DNA of 64,000 bases from Xenophilus sp. E41 (GCF_003671765.1 NZ_QPIB01000043.1:124001-188000); one strand, 5' to 3'. Shown: positions 8,772 through 19,537, numbered from the stretch's first letter. Notes: generated by a model from the letters alone, not told the origin. Numbers and translations are program-made.

Positions 8772-9320
8772 TCAGCGCATCCGGCCCTGGCGGTAGGCGC
8801 CCGTGGTGCGGCGCTCCAGCGTGGCGGCATGGCCGAGGCGCGCGAGCGTGCGCCCGACCTGTGCATGGGTGATCGCCAGGCCCAGCGCGTCGGCCGCGTC
8901 GGCGCCGGGCACCCCCGGCAGGTCGAGCAGGCGGCGCACCATCTCCTGCACCTGCGCCTTGGCGGCGCTGCCGTGGCCGGCCACGGCCTGCTTCATCTGC
9001 AGGGCGGTGTATTCGGCCACGCTCAGGTCGTTGACCACCAGCGCCGTCAGGCAGGCGCCGCGCGCCTGGCCCAGCAGCAGCGTCGACTGCGGATTGACGT
9101 TGACGAACACGATCTCCACCGCTGCCGCATCGGGCTGGTAGCGCTGCGCCAGCTCGCCGATGCCGTCGAACAGCACCTTCAGCCGCGATGCCAGTTCGCC
9201 CTTGGCCATGTGCTTCGTGCTGATGGTGCCGCTGGCCACGTAACGCAGCGCGTGGCCGTCCACGTCCACCACGCCGAAGCCGGTGGTCTGCAGGCCGGGA
9301 TCGATGCCGAGGATGCGCAT
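8772..9320 (-). CDS. ruvC: Crossover junction endodeoxyribonuclease RuvC
   Basis: Holliday-junction resolvase acting with RuvAB. The 182-residue protein begins [16 protein letters not shown], containing the first catalytic Asp, with Glu in AAVEIVFVN and the C-terminal Asp pair in [14 protein letters not shown]. It is not next to ruvA; ruvB lies separately at 47.7 kb. The frame is open upstream, but MRILGIDPG is the conserved N-terminus. It converges closely with the LysR gene (18 bases between stops). Confidence 0.95.
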   Translation of the reverse strand: MRILGIDPGLQTTGFGVVDVDGHALRYVASGTISTKHMAKGELASRLKVLFDGIGELAQRYQPDAAAVEIVFVNVNPQSTLLLGQARGACLTALVVNDLSVAEYTALQMKQAVAGHGSAAKAQVQEMVRRLLDLPGVPGADAADALGLAITHAQVGRTLARLGHAATLERRTTGAYRQGRMR

Positions 9321-9365
9321 GCTATGAGAGCAATAGCTGCATGCGCAGGCGGGACGGGTGCTGCA
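9321..9365 (-). repeat. Repeat family 1, copy a (reverse orientation, degenerate)
   Basis: GCTAT/ATAGC arms at 9321-9325 and 9333-9337 are followed by a CG-rich stretch ending GTGCTGCA. It is the most diverged of eight copies and lies between cdsA-like and ruvC. Confidence 0.55.
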
Positions 9366-9400
9366 CGCGGATTTGCCTTGAAAGAATGCCCGGGGAGTCC

Positions 9401-10468
9401 TCACGCATCGAAGTACCAGCGGACGGAATGGAAGAAGATCGGCGCCGCGAAGCAAAGCGCATCGACACGGTCGAGCAGGCCGTTGGCGCCGGTCACGCCC
9501 ACGCCCTTGCGGCCCCAGTTGGGAATGCCGCGGTCGCGCTTGAGGGCCTTCATCACCAGGTGGCCCATCGAGCCCGCGACACAGGCCACGAGCGCCGCCG
9601 TGAAGGCCTGCCAGAAGCGGAAGGGCGTGATGAAGGACAGCAGCGCGCCGACGAAGCTCGCCACCACCATGCCCACACCCCAGCTGGCCCAGTTGAAGCT
9701 GCGGCTGATGTGGGGCGCGATCGGTGCACGCGGCCGCAGCAGCTGGCGCAGCAGGCCGCCTCGGGTGGGCGGCGCCTCGGGCCCTGCATCGGCCGGCGGT
9801 GCGGTGGCCGACAGGCGCCGGTTGATGAGGTGCTGCACCAGCATGCAGGTCTGCACCGTGGCGACGAGGAAGAAGACCAGGAACGCGTTCTTGCCCTCAT
9901 AGCCGGGGAAGGACAGCAGCAGCAGCGCCGGCACGTGCGACAGCCCGTAGACGCAGACCATGATGCCCCACTGCAGCTTGGCATTCCGCTCGAGGAATTG
10001 GCTCGGGTCGTCGGCCAGCGCGCTGGCCACCGGGATGGCGAAGAACACGTACACCGGGATGAACACGGTGAAGAAGTTGAAGCGCGCGGTCGCGACCAGC
10101 ATGAACTGGATCGGCAGCACGACGAAGAAGGCCAGCAGCAGGCTGCGGTGGTCGCCGCGCCGCGTGGGCGAGAGCGTGATGAACTCGCGCAGCGCCAGGA
10201 AGGCGATGAGCGCGAACAGCACGGTGGCCACCGTGTCGCCCAGGGCCCAGCCGATCCAGAAGATCACCACCATGAACCAGGTGGTGCGCAGCAGGCCGCG
10301 GAAGTGGCGCAGCTCCTCCTGCCAGAGCTCGCCATGCACCGGGTGGCGGCGCTCGCGCAGCGTGAGCAGGAAGGCCGCGGTGCTCACGATCGCCAGCAGG
10401 CCGAAGACGACGACGAACAGCGCCGCGACCTGCTGGGTCGCGCTGAGATTGCGCAGGAAGCTTTCCAT
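9401..10468 (-). CDS. Phosphatidate cytidylyltransferase-like membrane protein, catalytic motifs degenerate
   Basis: A 355-residue polytopic membrane protein clearly related to the CdsA-like protein at 41488-42435. Shared segments include the [16 protein letters not shown] block, the FIPVYVFF helix and the C-terminal LKRDRG/LLDRVD region. Canonical CdsA residues are changed: the signature should read KRDRGVKDWG then GHGG before the LDR, but here it is [10 protein letters not shown] then GANG. The SPSKTWEG motif is absent, and the acidic residue before it is missing. It follows a plsC-like gene, as the intact paralogue does. It may be a non-catalytic or altered-specificity member. Confidence 0.75.
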   Translation of the reverse strand: MESFLRNLSATQQVAALFVVVFGLLAIVSTAAFLLTLRERRHPVHGELWQEELRHFRGLLRTTWFMVVIFWIGWALGDTVATVLFALIAFLALREFITLSPTRRGDHRSLLLAFFVVLPIQFMLVATARFNFFTVFIPVYVFFAIPVASALADDPSQFLERNAKLQWGIMVCVYGLSHVPALLLLSFPGYEGKNAFLVFFLVATVQTCMLVQHLINRRLSATAPPADAGPEAPPTRGGLLRQLLRPRAPIAPHISRSFNWASWGVGMVVASFVGALLSFITPFRFWQAFTAALVACVAGSMGHLVMKALKRDRGIPNWGRKGVGVTGANGLLDRVDALCFAAPIFFHSVRWYFDA

Positions 10469-10493
10469 GTCGGGGTCGCAGCGTTAACAGGCC

Positions 10494-11453
10494 CTAGACG
10501 TCGCGCAGGGCGATGACCGCCTCGCGGGCGCGGTCGAGAAATGCGCGGCGCTCCTCGCCGGCGCCGAGCTTCACCGGCGCGCCGAAGGTGACCGAGCACA
10601 GGATGGGCACCGGCACGACCTCGCCCTTGGGCATCACGCGCTGCACGTTGTCGATCCACGCCGGCACCAGCACCACCTCCGGGAACAGGCGGGCCAGCGT
10701 GTACAGGCCGGACTTGAACTTCTGCGGCGTCCCGGTATGGCCGCGCGTGCCCTCGGGAAAGATGATGATCGAGTCGCCGCTGCGCAGCGCCTCCACCAGC
10801 GGCAGCAGCGGGTCGTCCGGGCGCAGCTCGGGCAAGGGCGCCGCGCCCGCATGGGCATCGGGGGCATCGGTGGGCGCAGTGACCGGCGAGGCCACGGGTG
10901 CAGAGGGCAGGGGCGCCGGCAGATCGAGCTCGCCCTGGACTTCGCTGCGCGAGGCCGTCGGCAGGGTCGACGCCATCGTGTCCGCCTCGACACCTGCTTC
11001 CACGGGCAGCGCCGGCGGCGGTGTCGCCGCTTCGCCGCCGGCGGAGGTGGGCAGGTTGGCCGGCGGCGTGGCCGGGGCGGTAGGCAGGTCGAAGGTGGGC
11101 TCGATGCGCTCGCCGCCGGCCGGGGCTGCCGCGACGGGCGCCGTGGGCATCGCAGGGGTTGCCGGCGCCGGGCCGCCCGCACGTTCCACGTACACGGCGT
11201 TGAACACCTCGGTCGTGATCCAGCGCTTGAGCGGCGTGTTGGCCCAGTAGTCGCGTGCCGCGATGGGCCGCGTGATGCTGCGCAGCTCTTCGGGCAGCGC
11301 GGCCCAGATCATGACCAGGTCGACGTGGCTCTGGTGGTTGGCGAAGTAGATGCGCTGCTCGGCCTTGGGCGGGCAGCCGAACCAGCGCGCCTGTGCACCG
11401 GTGAGCAGCCGCACCAGCCCGAGCAGCATCCATCCGGTCAGCTTGGCAAGCAT
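10494..11453 (-). CDS. PlsC-type 1-acylglycerol-3-phosphate acyltransferase with Pro/Ala-rich insert
   Basis: Lysophosphatidate-type acyltransferase of 319 residues. Block I (NHQSHVD, His40 and Asp45) and block III (FPEGTRG, near residue 232) are intact. Between them, roughly residues 94-210, lies a low-complexity insert rich in Pro, Ala and Thr that the paralogue at 42432-43193 does not have. The C-terminal LVPAWIDNVQRVMPKGE matches the paralogue strongly. It is probably co-transcribed with the cdsA-like gene 25 bases downstream. Substrate and acyl donor are not readable from sequence. Confidence 0.85.
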   Translation of the reverse strand: MLAKLTGWMLLGLVRLLTGAQARWFGCPPKAEQRIYFANHQSHVDLVMIWAALPEELRSITRPIAARDYWANTPLKRWITTEVFNAVYVERAGGPAPATPAMPTAPVAAAPAGGERIEPTFDLPTAPATPPANLPTSAGGEAATPPPALPVEAGVEADTMASTLPTASRSEVQGELDLPAPLPSAPVASPVTAPTDAPDAHAGAAPLPELRPDDPLLPLVEALRSGDSIIIFPEGTRGHTGTPQKFKSGLYTLARLFPEVVLVPAWIDNVQRVMPKGEVVPVPILCSVTFGAPVKLGAGEERRAFLDRAREAVIALRDV

Positions 11454-11498
11454 GCGGCGATGATACGGGCCGGCTCCGTCGGCGGCCGCGCTGGCCGC

Positions 11499-12251
11499 TC
11501 AGGGCAGCTCGACCGCGCCCATGCGCGCGACGATGGTCGCGGTGCGTCCGTTGAGGTAGGCCGAGTTGGGTCGCATCTCGTAGAACTGCGGGCTGGGCAG
11601 CATCACGGCCAGGCGCGCGGCCTCCGACGGCGACAGGCGCGCCGCACTCTTGCCGAAATAGCGCTGCGCCGCCGCTTCGGCGCCGAACACGCCGTTGCCC
11701 CATTCGACGCTGTTGAGGTAGATCTCCAGGATGCGCTGCTTGCTCAGGAAGAGCTCCAGCGCCATCGTCAGCACCAGTTCCTGGCCCTTGCGCAGCAGCG
11801 TGCGTTCGCCCGACAGCAGCAGGTTCTTCGCCAGCTGCTGGGTGACGGTGGAGCCGCCGCGCAGGCGCGTCTGCACCGGCGCGGGCGCGGGCTTGCCGCG
11901 GGCCGCCGCACGGGCGGCGCGCTTGGCCGCCAGCTCTTCGGCGCGGGCGTTGCGCTGGCGGGCGCGCTCGACCGCCTCCCACTCCACGCCGTCGTGGTTG
12001 ACGAAGTCGGCGTCCTCGCTGGCCAGCACCGCGCGCTTGAGGTTGTCGTGAATCTGTGCGTAGGGCAGCCACTGCTGGCGCCATTGCGCCCGGGCACCGT
12101 CGCGCAGGACGAGCTGCCACATCTCCGAGCGCTGGAAGGCGGTGGACTGCGGGTCGATCGCGACCATTGCCGCGATGCGGAGTACGAAGAAGAGCTCGAG
12201 GGCGATGCCGGCCAGCAGCAGGCAGCCGATCCAGCGGACGAGGGGGCGCAT
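11499..12251 (-). CDS. mtgA: Monofunctional biosynthetic peptidoglycan transglycosylase
   Basis: Class GT51 glycosyltransferase that polymerises lipid II into glycan strands at the inner membrane. The 250-residue protein begins MRPLVRWIGC with one N-terminal transmembrane helix. It has the catalytic motif LASEDADFVNHDG, GGSTVTQQLAKNLLL, the KGQELVLTMALE stretch, and ILEIYLNSVEWGNGVFGAEAAAQRYFGK. There is no transpeptidase domain. It lies eight bases after aroE. An Arg/Ala-rich loop before GGSTVTQQ is longer than usual. Confidence 0.93.
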   Translation of the reverse strand: MRPLVRWIGCLLLAGIALELFFVLRIAAMVAIDPQSTAFQRSEMWQLVLRDGARAQWRQQWLPYAQIHDNLKRAVLASEDADFVNHDGVEWEAVERARQRNARAEELAAKRAARAAARGKPAPAPVQTRLRGGSTVTQQLAKNLLLSGERTLLRKGQELVLTMALELFLSKQRILEIYLNSVEWGNGVFGAEAAAQRYFGKSAARLSPSEAARLAVMLPSPQFYEMRPNSAYLNGRTATIVARMGAVELP

Positions 12252-12259
12252 CCGGCTTC

Positions 12260-13114
12260 TCAGGCCGCGTCGACGAGGGTGCGCAGCTCGGCCAGCACCT
12301 GGGCCGAGGGCGGGCGCACGCCGCGCCACAGCGCGAAGGCCTCGGCTGCCTGTTCGACCAGCATGCCCAGTCCGTCGCGCGGCACGGCACCGTGCGCGGA
12401 CGCCCAGTCCATGAAGCCGGCCGCAGCGCGGCCGTACATCATGTCGACCGCGAGCGCACCGGGGCGCAGCACGCTCGCCGGCACCGGCACGGCGTCGCCG
12501 GCCAGGCTGGAGGCGGTGGCGTTCACCACCACGTCGAAGCTGCCGGGCACGGCGTCGAGGGCCCAGGCTTCCAGCGCCGTCGAATGGCCCAGCGCCTGCG
12601 CCGAATGGCGGCGCACCAGGGCCACGGCCTTGTCCACCGTGCGGTTGGCGACCACGAGCCGGCGCAGCCCGGTGTCGAGCAAGGGGCCGAGCACGCCGGC
12701 CGCCGCGCCGCCCGCGCCGATGAGCAGCAGGTCGCGGCCCGCCAGCGGCACGCCGGCGTTGCGCTCGATGTCGTTGACCAGGCCGACGCCGTCGGTGTTG
12801 TCGCCGTGGATGCGCCCATCGGGCTCGAAGCGCAGCGTGTTCACCGCCTGTGCCAGCCGCGCACGCCCGCTCAGCGATTGCGCCATGGCCGCGGCGTCGA
12901 ACTTGAAGGGCACCGTGACGTTGCAGCCGCCCGCGCGGTCGCCTGCGGCTGCGGCCTCGGCACGGAAGCTGTCCACGGTGGCGGCGAAACCGCCCAGGGG
13001 CGCCAGGCGCCGGCCGTATTCCAGGGCCTGGCCGGTGAGTGCGGCGAAACGGGCGTGGATCCAGGGCGATCGGCTGTGCTCGACCGGGTTGCCGATGACG
13101 CAGTAGCGGTCCAT
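12260..13114 (-). CDS. aroE: Shikimate dehydrogenase (NADP+)
   Basis: Reduces 3-dehydroshikimate to shikimate in the chorismate pathway. The 284-residue protein begins MDRYCVIGNPVEHSRSP, has the catalytic Lys motif NVTVPFK, the Asp motif GDNTDG, and the dinucleotide motif LIGAGGAAAGV with the NRT specificity loop. It is part of the minus-strand run between the TonB-like gene and mtgA. aroG, the entry enzyme of the same pathway, lies 6.6 kb away on the other strand. Confidence 0.95.
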   Translation of the reverse strand: MDRYCVIGNPVEHSRSPWIHARFAALTGQALEYGRRLAPLGGFAATVDSFRAEAAAAGDRAGGCNVTVPFKFDAAAMAQSLSGRARLAQAVNTLRFEPDGRIHGDNTDGVGLVNDIERNAGVPLAGRDLLLIGAGGAAAGVLGPLLDTGLRRLVVANRTVDKAVALVRRHSAQALGHSTALEAWALDAVPGSFDVVVNATASSLAGDAVPVPASVLRPGALAVDMMYGRAAAGFMDWASAHGAVPRDGLGMLVEQAAEAFALWRGVRPPSAQVLAELRTLVDAA

Positions 13115-13125
13115 GTCGGTCGGTG

Positions 13126-13992
13126 TCAATTGATGGGCTGGGTGGACACCTGTGTCTCCAGCGTCTCGTCGCGTGTGAACTTGAAGCGCGAGGGCATCAA
13201 CAGCTGGTCGGTCTGGCGCCGCATGGCGTCGGTGAAGCGCCCGAAATTGCCGATGCTGGCGACGATGGCCTGCGCGCGCCGGTCCAGTTCCTTGTTGCCG
13301 GAGCTCTGGACGATCTCGGTGCCCAGCAGCGAACCGTCGAAGTTGACGCTGACGATCATGGTCAGCTCGCCATAGAGCTTCTTGCCGCCGGCCTGCGGGA
13401 AGCGCTCGGTGCCGCGCGCCTCGATCTTGCGTCGCAGCGTGTCCACGTACACGGCGTAGGTCGCCTCCTTGGTGGCGGGGCTCACGAAGCGGCGCTTGGG
13501 CCGCGCATTCTCCTCGTTCACCCGGCGCTCGATCTGGGCCAGCAGCTCCAGCAGCTGGCGGCGCTTTTCTTCCTGCGCCGTGTTGTCGTTCGGCTGGCCG
13601 GCCTGGCGCGGATCCGGCATCGGCATCGCGGCGAGCTGGGCGCGCACCTGCGCCAGCAGCATCATCTGCTGCGCCTGCATGGCCTCGATCTGCTTCTGTG
13701 CCTCCTCGGCGGAATCGCCCACCGCGGTGAAGGCCGAGGGCGGCAGCGGGCTGGTGGCGCGGCCCTTGTCGAGGTCGCCGCCGCCGGCCAGCGAGGCCTG
13801 GGCCAGCGCCTGCGGCTTGTCGGGCGCTTCGCCCTTGGCCTTGGCATTGACCAGGACGATCTCCAGCGGCGTCTCCTGAAAGACGCGGTTGAAGGCCTCG
13901 GGATCGGCGAAACGGACCGCCAGCAGCGCAGCGTGGGCCAGGACCGACAGGCCCAGCGCGATCTGCAGCGTGCTGAAGTCCTTGAGGTTCAT
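13126..13992 (-). CDS. TonB-like energy transducer protein
   Basis: A 288-residue protein with one N-terminal membrane anchor (LGLSVLAHAALLAVRF) and a long periplasmic part. A Gln/Met/Glu-rich helical stretch (about residues 95-165) replaces the usual Pro-rich arm. The C-terminal region (YVDTLRRKIE, then LYGELTMIVSVNFDGSLLGTEIVQSSG) fits the TonB C-terminal fold. There are no ExbB/ExbD genes nearby, so its partners are unknown. Its start overlaps the stop of the upstream RNB gene (ATGA). TonB and TolA-like roles cannot be separated from sequence. Confidence 0.75.
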   Translation of the reverse strand: MNLKDFSTLQIALGLSVLAHAALLAVRFADPEAFNRVFQETPLEIVLVNAKAKGEAPDKPQALAQASLAGGGDLDKGRATSPLPPSAFTAVGDSAEEAQKQIEAMQAQQMMLLAQVRAQLAAMPMPDPRQAGQPNDNTAQEEKRRQLLELLAQIERRVNEENARPKRRFVSPATKEATYAVYVDTLRRKIEARGTERFPQAGGKKLYGELTMIVSVNFDGSLLGTEIVQSSGNKELDRRAQAIVASIGNFGRFTDAMRRQTDQLLMPSRFKFTRDETLETQVSTQPIN

Positions 13993-16064
13993 GCCGCGCT
14001 GGGCTCGGCGGTGGGTGCGTCGGCTGCGTCGCCGTCGGCCAGGTCGACGGCGATGGCCAGCGGCCCGGCGGCCGGCTCGTCGTCGTCACCCTCGTCGGTG
14101 GCTTCGGGGGTGGCGGCGGCACCGAGCCGATCGGTGACGGTGCCGTTGACGGCCAGCGCGATCTCGTCGATGTCGCCCAGGCGCACGCGCACGCGGCTGC
14201 CGCGCGGCAGGCCCTGCGCGCCGAGCACCGGCAGTACCAGCGGCAGGGTGTCGGCACGCACCAGCGTCTCGCCCGCGCCGCCATCCTTGATGAGCGTCGC
14301 GTCCAGCTCCTGGATGCCCTGCTGCTGCAGGTACTTGAGCGTCCAGAAACGCTCCATGCCGGCCTGGTAGGCGTTGTAGGTGCCGTAGGCGGCATCGAAG
14401 CCCGAAAGAATGGAGAACAGGCTCGCATCCTTGGGCTTGAAGGGCGCCGCGAGGGCGGCGGTCTTGCCGTGGCGGGCCGCGGCGATGATCTGCCACTGGT
14501 TCACCAGGTCGGTGTAGCGGCGCAGCGGCGAGGTGCTCCAGGCGTAGCTCTTCACGCCCAGGCCCGCGTGCGGCAGCGGCTTGGTGCCCATGCGCACCTT
14601 GATGCCGGGCGCCAGGCTGGCCTGGCTGCGGTAGAGCGCCGGCACGCCCAGCTCGCCGAGCCAGCCGCCCCAGCTGCTGTTGGCCAGGATCATGGCCTCG
14701 GAGACGATCAGGTCCAGCGGCGCGCCGCGGCGGCGGGTGCTGATCTGCACCTGCTCGTTGCCGCTCGGCTCGGCGCCGTCGTTCCCGATGAGGCGGAAGT
14801 TGTAGTCGGGCCGATTGAAGGTCTCCGGCTTGCCGCGCACGGCTTCGCGGCCGAGCTTCAGGTGGCGCGCCAGGCGGTACAGAAACGATAGCGGCTCGCG
14901 CAGGCGCCATGCGGCTTCCGGGCCCTTTTCGTTCGGAATCGCGGCGCTGTCGAGCCAGGTTTCGTCGATCACGCCGTCGAGCTGGTCGTGGCGCAGGTTG
15001 GCCACGATCGGCACGCGCTCGAGCTTCGTCTCGGTGCCCACCACGTCCAGCGTCGCCTCGTTGAAGCGGACGTAGAGCGACACCGCGGGCCGGTCGCCGC
15101 CATCGAGGAGGGTGTAGGTCTGCACGATGTCGTCCGGCAGCATCGTGATCTTGTGGCCCGGCATGTAGACCGTCGACATGCGGTTGCGCGCCACATGGTC
15201 GAGCGCGCTGTCGGGCACGATGGCCAGGCCCGGCGCGGCGATGTGGATGCCCACGGTGACGGTGCCGGAGCCCAGGCCCTGCACCGAGAGGGCGTCGTCG
15301 ATCTCGGTGGTCTGCGAGTCGTCGATCGAGAAGGCCTGCACGCCCTCGGCGCGCGGCAGTTCGTCGGCGATCGCCGGCGCCGCGAGCGCCGGAAAGCCGG
15401 TGCCCTTGGGGAAGTTCTCGAACAGGAAGCGCTTCCAGTGGAACTGGTAGGGCGAGTCGATGGCGCCCGAGGCCTCGAGCAGATCCAGGGGCGCACGCTG
15501 GCTGGCGCGCGCGGCCTCGACCACCGCCTTGTACTCGGGCGCGTTCTTGTCGGGCTTGAACAGGATCTTGTAGAGCTGCTCGCGGATCGGCGCCGGGCAG
15601 CGGCCGGCCGCCAGCTCGGCCGACCATTCGGCGATCTGCGCCTGGATGGCCTTCTTCTTCTCGATGGCCGCCAGCGCCTGCTGCACGATCTCGGCCGGGG
15701 CCTTGCGGAACCGCCCCTTGCCGGCGCGGCGGAAGTAGTGCGGCGCCTCGAAGAGCGCGAACAGCGACGCGGCCTGCTGCACCAGCGAGGGCTTGGCGGT
15801 GAAGTAATCGGCCGCGAGGTCGGAAAAGCCGAATTCCTCGGCCGGCGCGAATTCCCAGGCCAGGTCGAGGTCGACCGTGGCGGCCAGCGTGCGCGCCTCG
15901 GCGATCAGCTCCGCCGGCGCGGGCTTGTCGAAACGCAGCACGATGTTCGCGCCCTTGACCTTGACGCGCTTGCCGGTCTCCAGCTCCACCTGGGCGGAGG
16001 ATTCGGCCTCGGACAGCACGCGGCCGCCGAGGTACTTGCCGGCTTCTTCGAACAACACAAACAT
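13989..16064 (-). CDS. RNB-domain exoribonuclease (RNase II/R family)
   Basis: A 691-residue protein with a diverged N-terminal OB-like region and a full RNB catalytic domain. The active-site acidic cluster is visible in FSIDDSQTTEIDDALSV, followed by GIHIAAPG and later RRRGAPLDLIVSEAMILAN. Segments such as SYAWSTSPLRRYTDLVNQWQI mark the end of the RNB domain, and a C-terminal S1-like stretch follows. It probably degrades RNA 3' to 5'. It is the first gene of the minus-strand run and overlaps the TonB-like gene by four bases. Confidence 0.88.
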   Translation of the reverse strand: MFVLFEEAGKYLGGRVLSEAESSAQVELETGKRVKVKGANIVLRFDKPAPAELIAEARTLAATVDLDLAWEFAPAEEFGFSDLAADYFTAKPSLVQQAASLFALFEAPHYFRRAGKGRFRKAPAEIVQQALAAIEKKKAIQAQIAEWSAELAAGRCPAPIREQLYKILFKPDKNAPEYKAVVEAARASQRAPLDLLEASGAIDSPYQFHWKRFLFENFPKGTGFPALAAPAIADELPRAEGVQAFSIDDSQTTEIDDALSVQGLGSGTVTVGIHIAAPGLAIVPDSALDHVARNRMSTVYMPGHKITMLPDDIVQTYTLLDGGDRPAVSLYVRFNEATLDVVGTETKLERVPIVANLRHDQLDGVIDETWLDSAAIPNEKGPEAAWRLREPLSFLYRLARHLKLGREAVRGKPETFNRPDYNFRLIGNDGAEPSGNEQVQISTRRRGAPLDLIVSEAMILANSSWGGWLGELGVPALYRSQASLAPGIKVRMGTKPLPHAGLGVKSYAWSTSPLRRYTDLVNQWQIIAAARHGKTAALAAPFKPKDASLFSILSGFDAAYGTYNAYQAGMERFWTLKYLQQQGIQELDATLIKDGGAGETLVRADTLPLVLPVLGAQGLPRGSRVRVRLGDIDEIALAVNGTVTDRLGAAATPEATDEGDDDEPAAGPLAIAVDLADGDAADAPTAEPSAA

Positions 16065-16109
16065 CGGGCGATTTTCACACGCAGGCTGCCGCCGTCCGCC
16101 GGTTGCCGT

Positions 16110-16706
16110 TCACGCAGGCGAGAGAAAGGCCATGACCTCGGTCAGGTGGGCGCGTTCGAAGTCCGACAGCGCGTGGTCGCCGCCTTCGAGCAGGCGGATC
16201 CGGCTGCCGGGGTAGCGGGCGGACATCTCGCGCCAGTCCAGCAGCTCGTCGCCCTTGGCGATGACGGCGAACACGCGCTCCGGGTGGTCCAGCGCGCCCA
16301 CCTCGAGCGCGGCCAGCTCGCCGATGAATTCGGGCCGGAAGAAGAAGCGCTCCTCGGGGCTGTGCCAGCCGCGTTGTTCGCCGATGTGCCTGGCCAGGTC
16401 GCGCGCCGGATCGACCGCCGGGTTCAGCAGCACGGCGCGGGCGCCGGTCATCGCGGCGACGTAGGTGGCGTAGAAGCCGCCCAGCGAGGAGCCGATCACG
16501 CCCAGGCTCTCGCGCGGCCAGTCGGCGATGCCCGCCAGCACCAGGTCCATCGCTTCGCGCGGCGAGGGCGGCAGCTGCGGGCACCACCACTCCACGTCGG
16601 CGTGGTGCACGGCCATGTAGGCGGCGGTGGCCTGGGCCTTGGCGGAGCGCGGCGAGGACCGGAAGCCGTGCAGGTACAGGAGGTGGGTGATGGGCGGCAG
16701 GGGCAT
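16110..16706 (-). CDS. YqiA/YcfP-type alpha/beta-hydrolase (esterase)
   Basis: A 198-residue small hydrolase. It begins MPLPPITHLLYLHGFRSSP, with the oxyanion-type HGFRSSP motif, the nucleophile elbow GSSLGGFYAT, an Asp in AKGDELLDW and a His in EGGDHALSDF, forming a complete triad. Length and motifs fit the YqiA family. The ATG at 16706 is preferred over longer frames reaching 16853, which would run into the rodA coding region. It is divergent from rodA. Substrate unknown. Confidence 0.85.
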   Translation of the reverse strand: MPLPPITHLLYLHGFRSSPRSAKAQATAAYMAVHHADVEWWCPQLPPSPREAMDLVLAGIADWPRESLGVIGSSLGGFYATYVAAMTGARAVLLNPAVDPARDLARHIGEQRGWHSPEERFFFRPEFIGELAALEVGALDHPERVFAVIAKGDELLDWREMSARYPGSRIRLLEGGDHALSDFERAHLTEVMAFLSPA

Positions 16707-16812
16707 TCTGGGTCCGACCGGGGCGAGAGCGCGGTGCGAAAGGCGATTGTCCTGCGCCGCGCCGGCCCAAGCCAGCCATGCATGCGCGACGCGCCGATAA
16801 TCCCGGCCCATC

Positions 16813-17967
16813 ATGTCAGCGGTCTTCCAGCAGCCCTCGCTCGCGCGGCGCATCCTGCCCGTCTTCCAGGGCTTCGACGGCTTCCTGGCCTTCGCCGTCT
16901 TCCTGCTGTGCTGCGCGGGGCTGGTGACGATGTATTCGTCCGGTTACGACCACGGCACGCGCTTCCTCGACCACGGCCGCAACATGCTGCTGGCCGGCTT
17001 CATCATGTTCGTGGTGGCGCAGATCCCGCCGCAGCGCCTCATGCGCCTGGCGGTGCCGCTGTACCTGTTCGGGGTCGGGCTGCTGATCGCGGTGCTGCTG
17101 TTTGGCATCACCAAGAAAGGGGCCAAGCGCTGGATCAACGTCGGCATGGTGATCCAGCCCAGCGAGATCCTGAAGATCGCCATGCCGCTGATGCTGGCCT
17201 GGTGGTTCCAGCGACGCGAAGGGCAATTGCGCCCGCTGGACTTCATCGTGTCTTTCGTCCTGCTGGCGATCCCGGTGGGGCTGATCATGAAGCAGCCCGA
17301 TCTGGGCACCTCGCTGCTGGTGCTGGCCGCGGGGCTGGCGGTGATCTTCTTCGCCGGGCTGCCGTGGAAGCTGATCGTGCCGCCGGTGATCCTCGGCGTG
17401 GTGGCGGTGTCGCTGATCGTGGGCTTCGAGTCCAGGCTGTGCGCCGACGGCGTGGACTGGCGCGTGCTGCACGACTACCAGAAGCAGCGCGTGTGCACGC
17501 TGCTCGACCCCACCAAGGACCCGCTCGGCAAGGGCTTCCACATCATCCAGGGGATGATCGCCATCGGCTCGGGCGGCGTCGGCGGCAAGGGCTTCATGCA
17601 GGGCACCCAGACCCACCTGGAGTTCATTCCCGAGCGCACCACCGACTTCATCTTCGCCGCCTACTCCGAGGAATTCGGGCTGGCGGGCAACCTGTTCCTC
17701 ATCTTCTCCTTCCTCTTCCTCGTGTTCCGCGGGCTGATGATCGCGCTCGACGCGCCGACGCTGTTCTCGCGCCTGCTTGCCGGCGCGGTGTCGATGATCT
17801 TCTTCACCTACGCCTTCGTGAACATGGGCATGGTCAGCGGCATCCTGCCCGTGGTGGGCGTGCCGCTGCCCTTCGTCAGCTATGGCGGCACGGCCATGGT
17901 CACACTGGGGCTGGGGCTGGGCATCCTGATGTCGATCTCGCGCGCCAAGCGGCTTGTCCAGACCTGA
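16813..17967 (+). CDS. rodA: Rod-shape SEDS peptidoglycan glycosyltransferase RodA
   Basis: SEDS-family glycan polymerase of the elongasome. The 384-residue polytopic protein has typical segments: VTMYSSGYDHGT, GAKRWINVGMVIQPSEILKIAMPL, KQPDLGTSLLVLAAG, the FIPERTTDFIFAAYSEEFGLAGN loop, and the C-terminal GILPVVGVPLPFVSYGGTAM signature. mreBCD and the partner transpeptidase gene mrdA are not adjacent, although rodA often sits with them. Confidence 0.93.
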   Translation: MSAVFQQPSLARRILPVFQGFDGFLAFAVFLLCCAGLVTMYSSGYDHGTRFLDHGRNMLLAGFIMFVVAQIPPQRLMRLAVPLYLFGVGLLIAVLLFGITKKGAKRWINVGMVIQPSEILKIAMPLMLAWWFQRREGQLRPLDFIVSFVLLAIPVGLIMKQPDLGTSLLVLAAGLAVIFFAGLPWKLIVPPVILGVVAVSLIVGFESRLCADGVDWRVLHDYQKQRVCTLLDPTKDPLGKGFHIIQGMIAIGSGGVGGKGFMQGTQTHLEFIPERTTDFIFAAYSEEFGLAGNLFLIFSFLFLVFRGLMIALDAPTLFSRLLAGAVSMIFFTYAFVNMGMVSGILPVVGVPLPFVSYGGTAMVTLGLGLGILMSISRAKRLVQT

Positions 17968-18030
17968 GGGCGGCGCGCGAATTAAGCACAGCGCAGCGAA
18001 GTGAAAAGCCGGGAGGCTGATAATCTTTTC

Positions 18031-19491
<1,461 letters not shown>

Positions 19492-19537
19492 GCCGCGACG
19501 CCTGATGCGAATTGGCGACATGCGCTTCGAAAACCCT

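Noticed and set aside
14988-18020. A plus-strand frame of about 1,000 codons across the RNB exonuclease, esterase and rodA
   Set aside because: It crosses three well-supported genes on both strands and has no recognisable domain.
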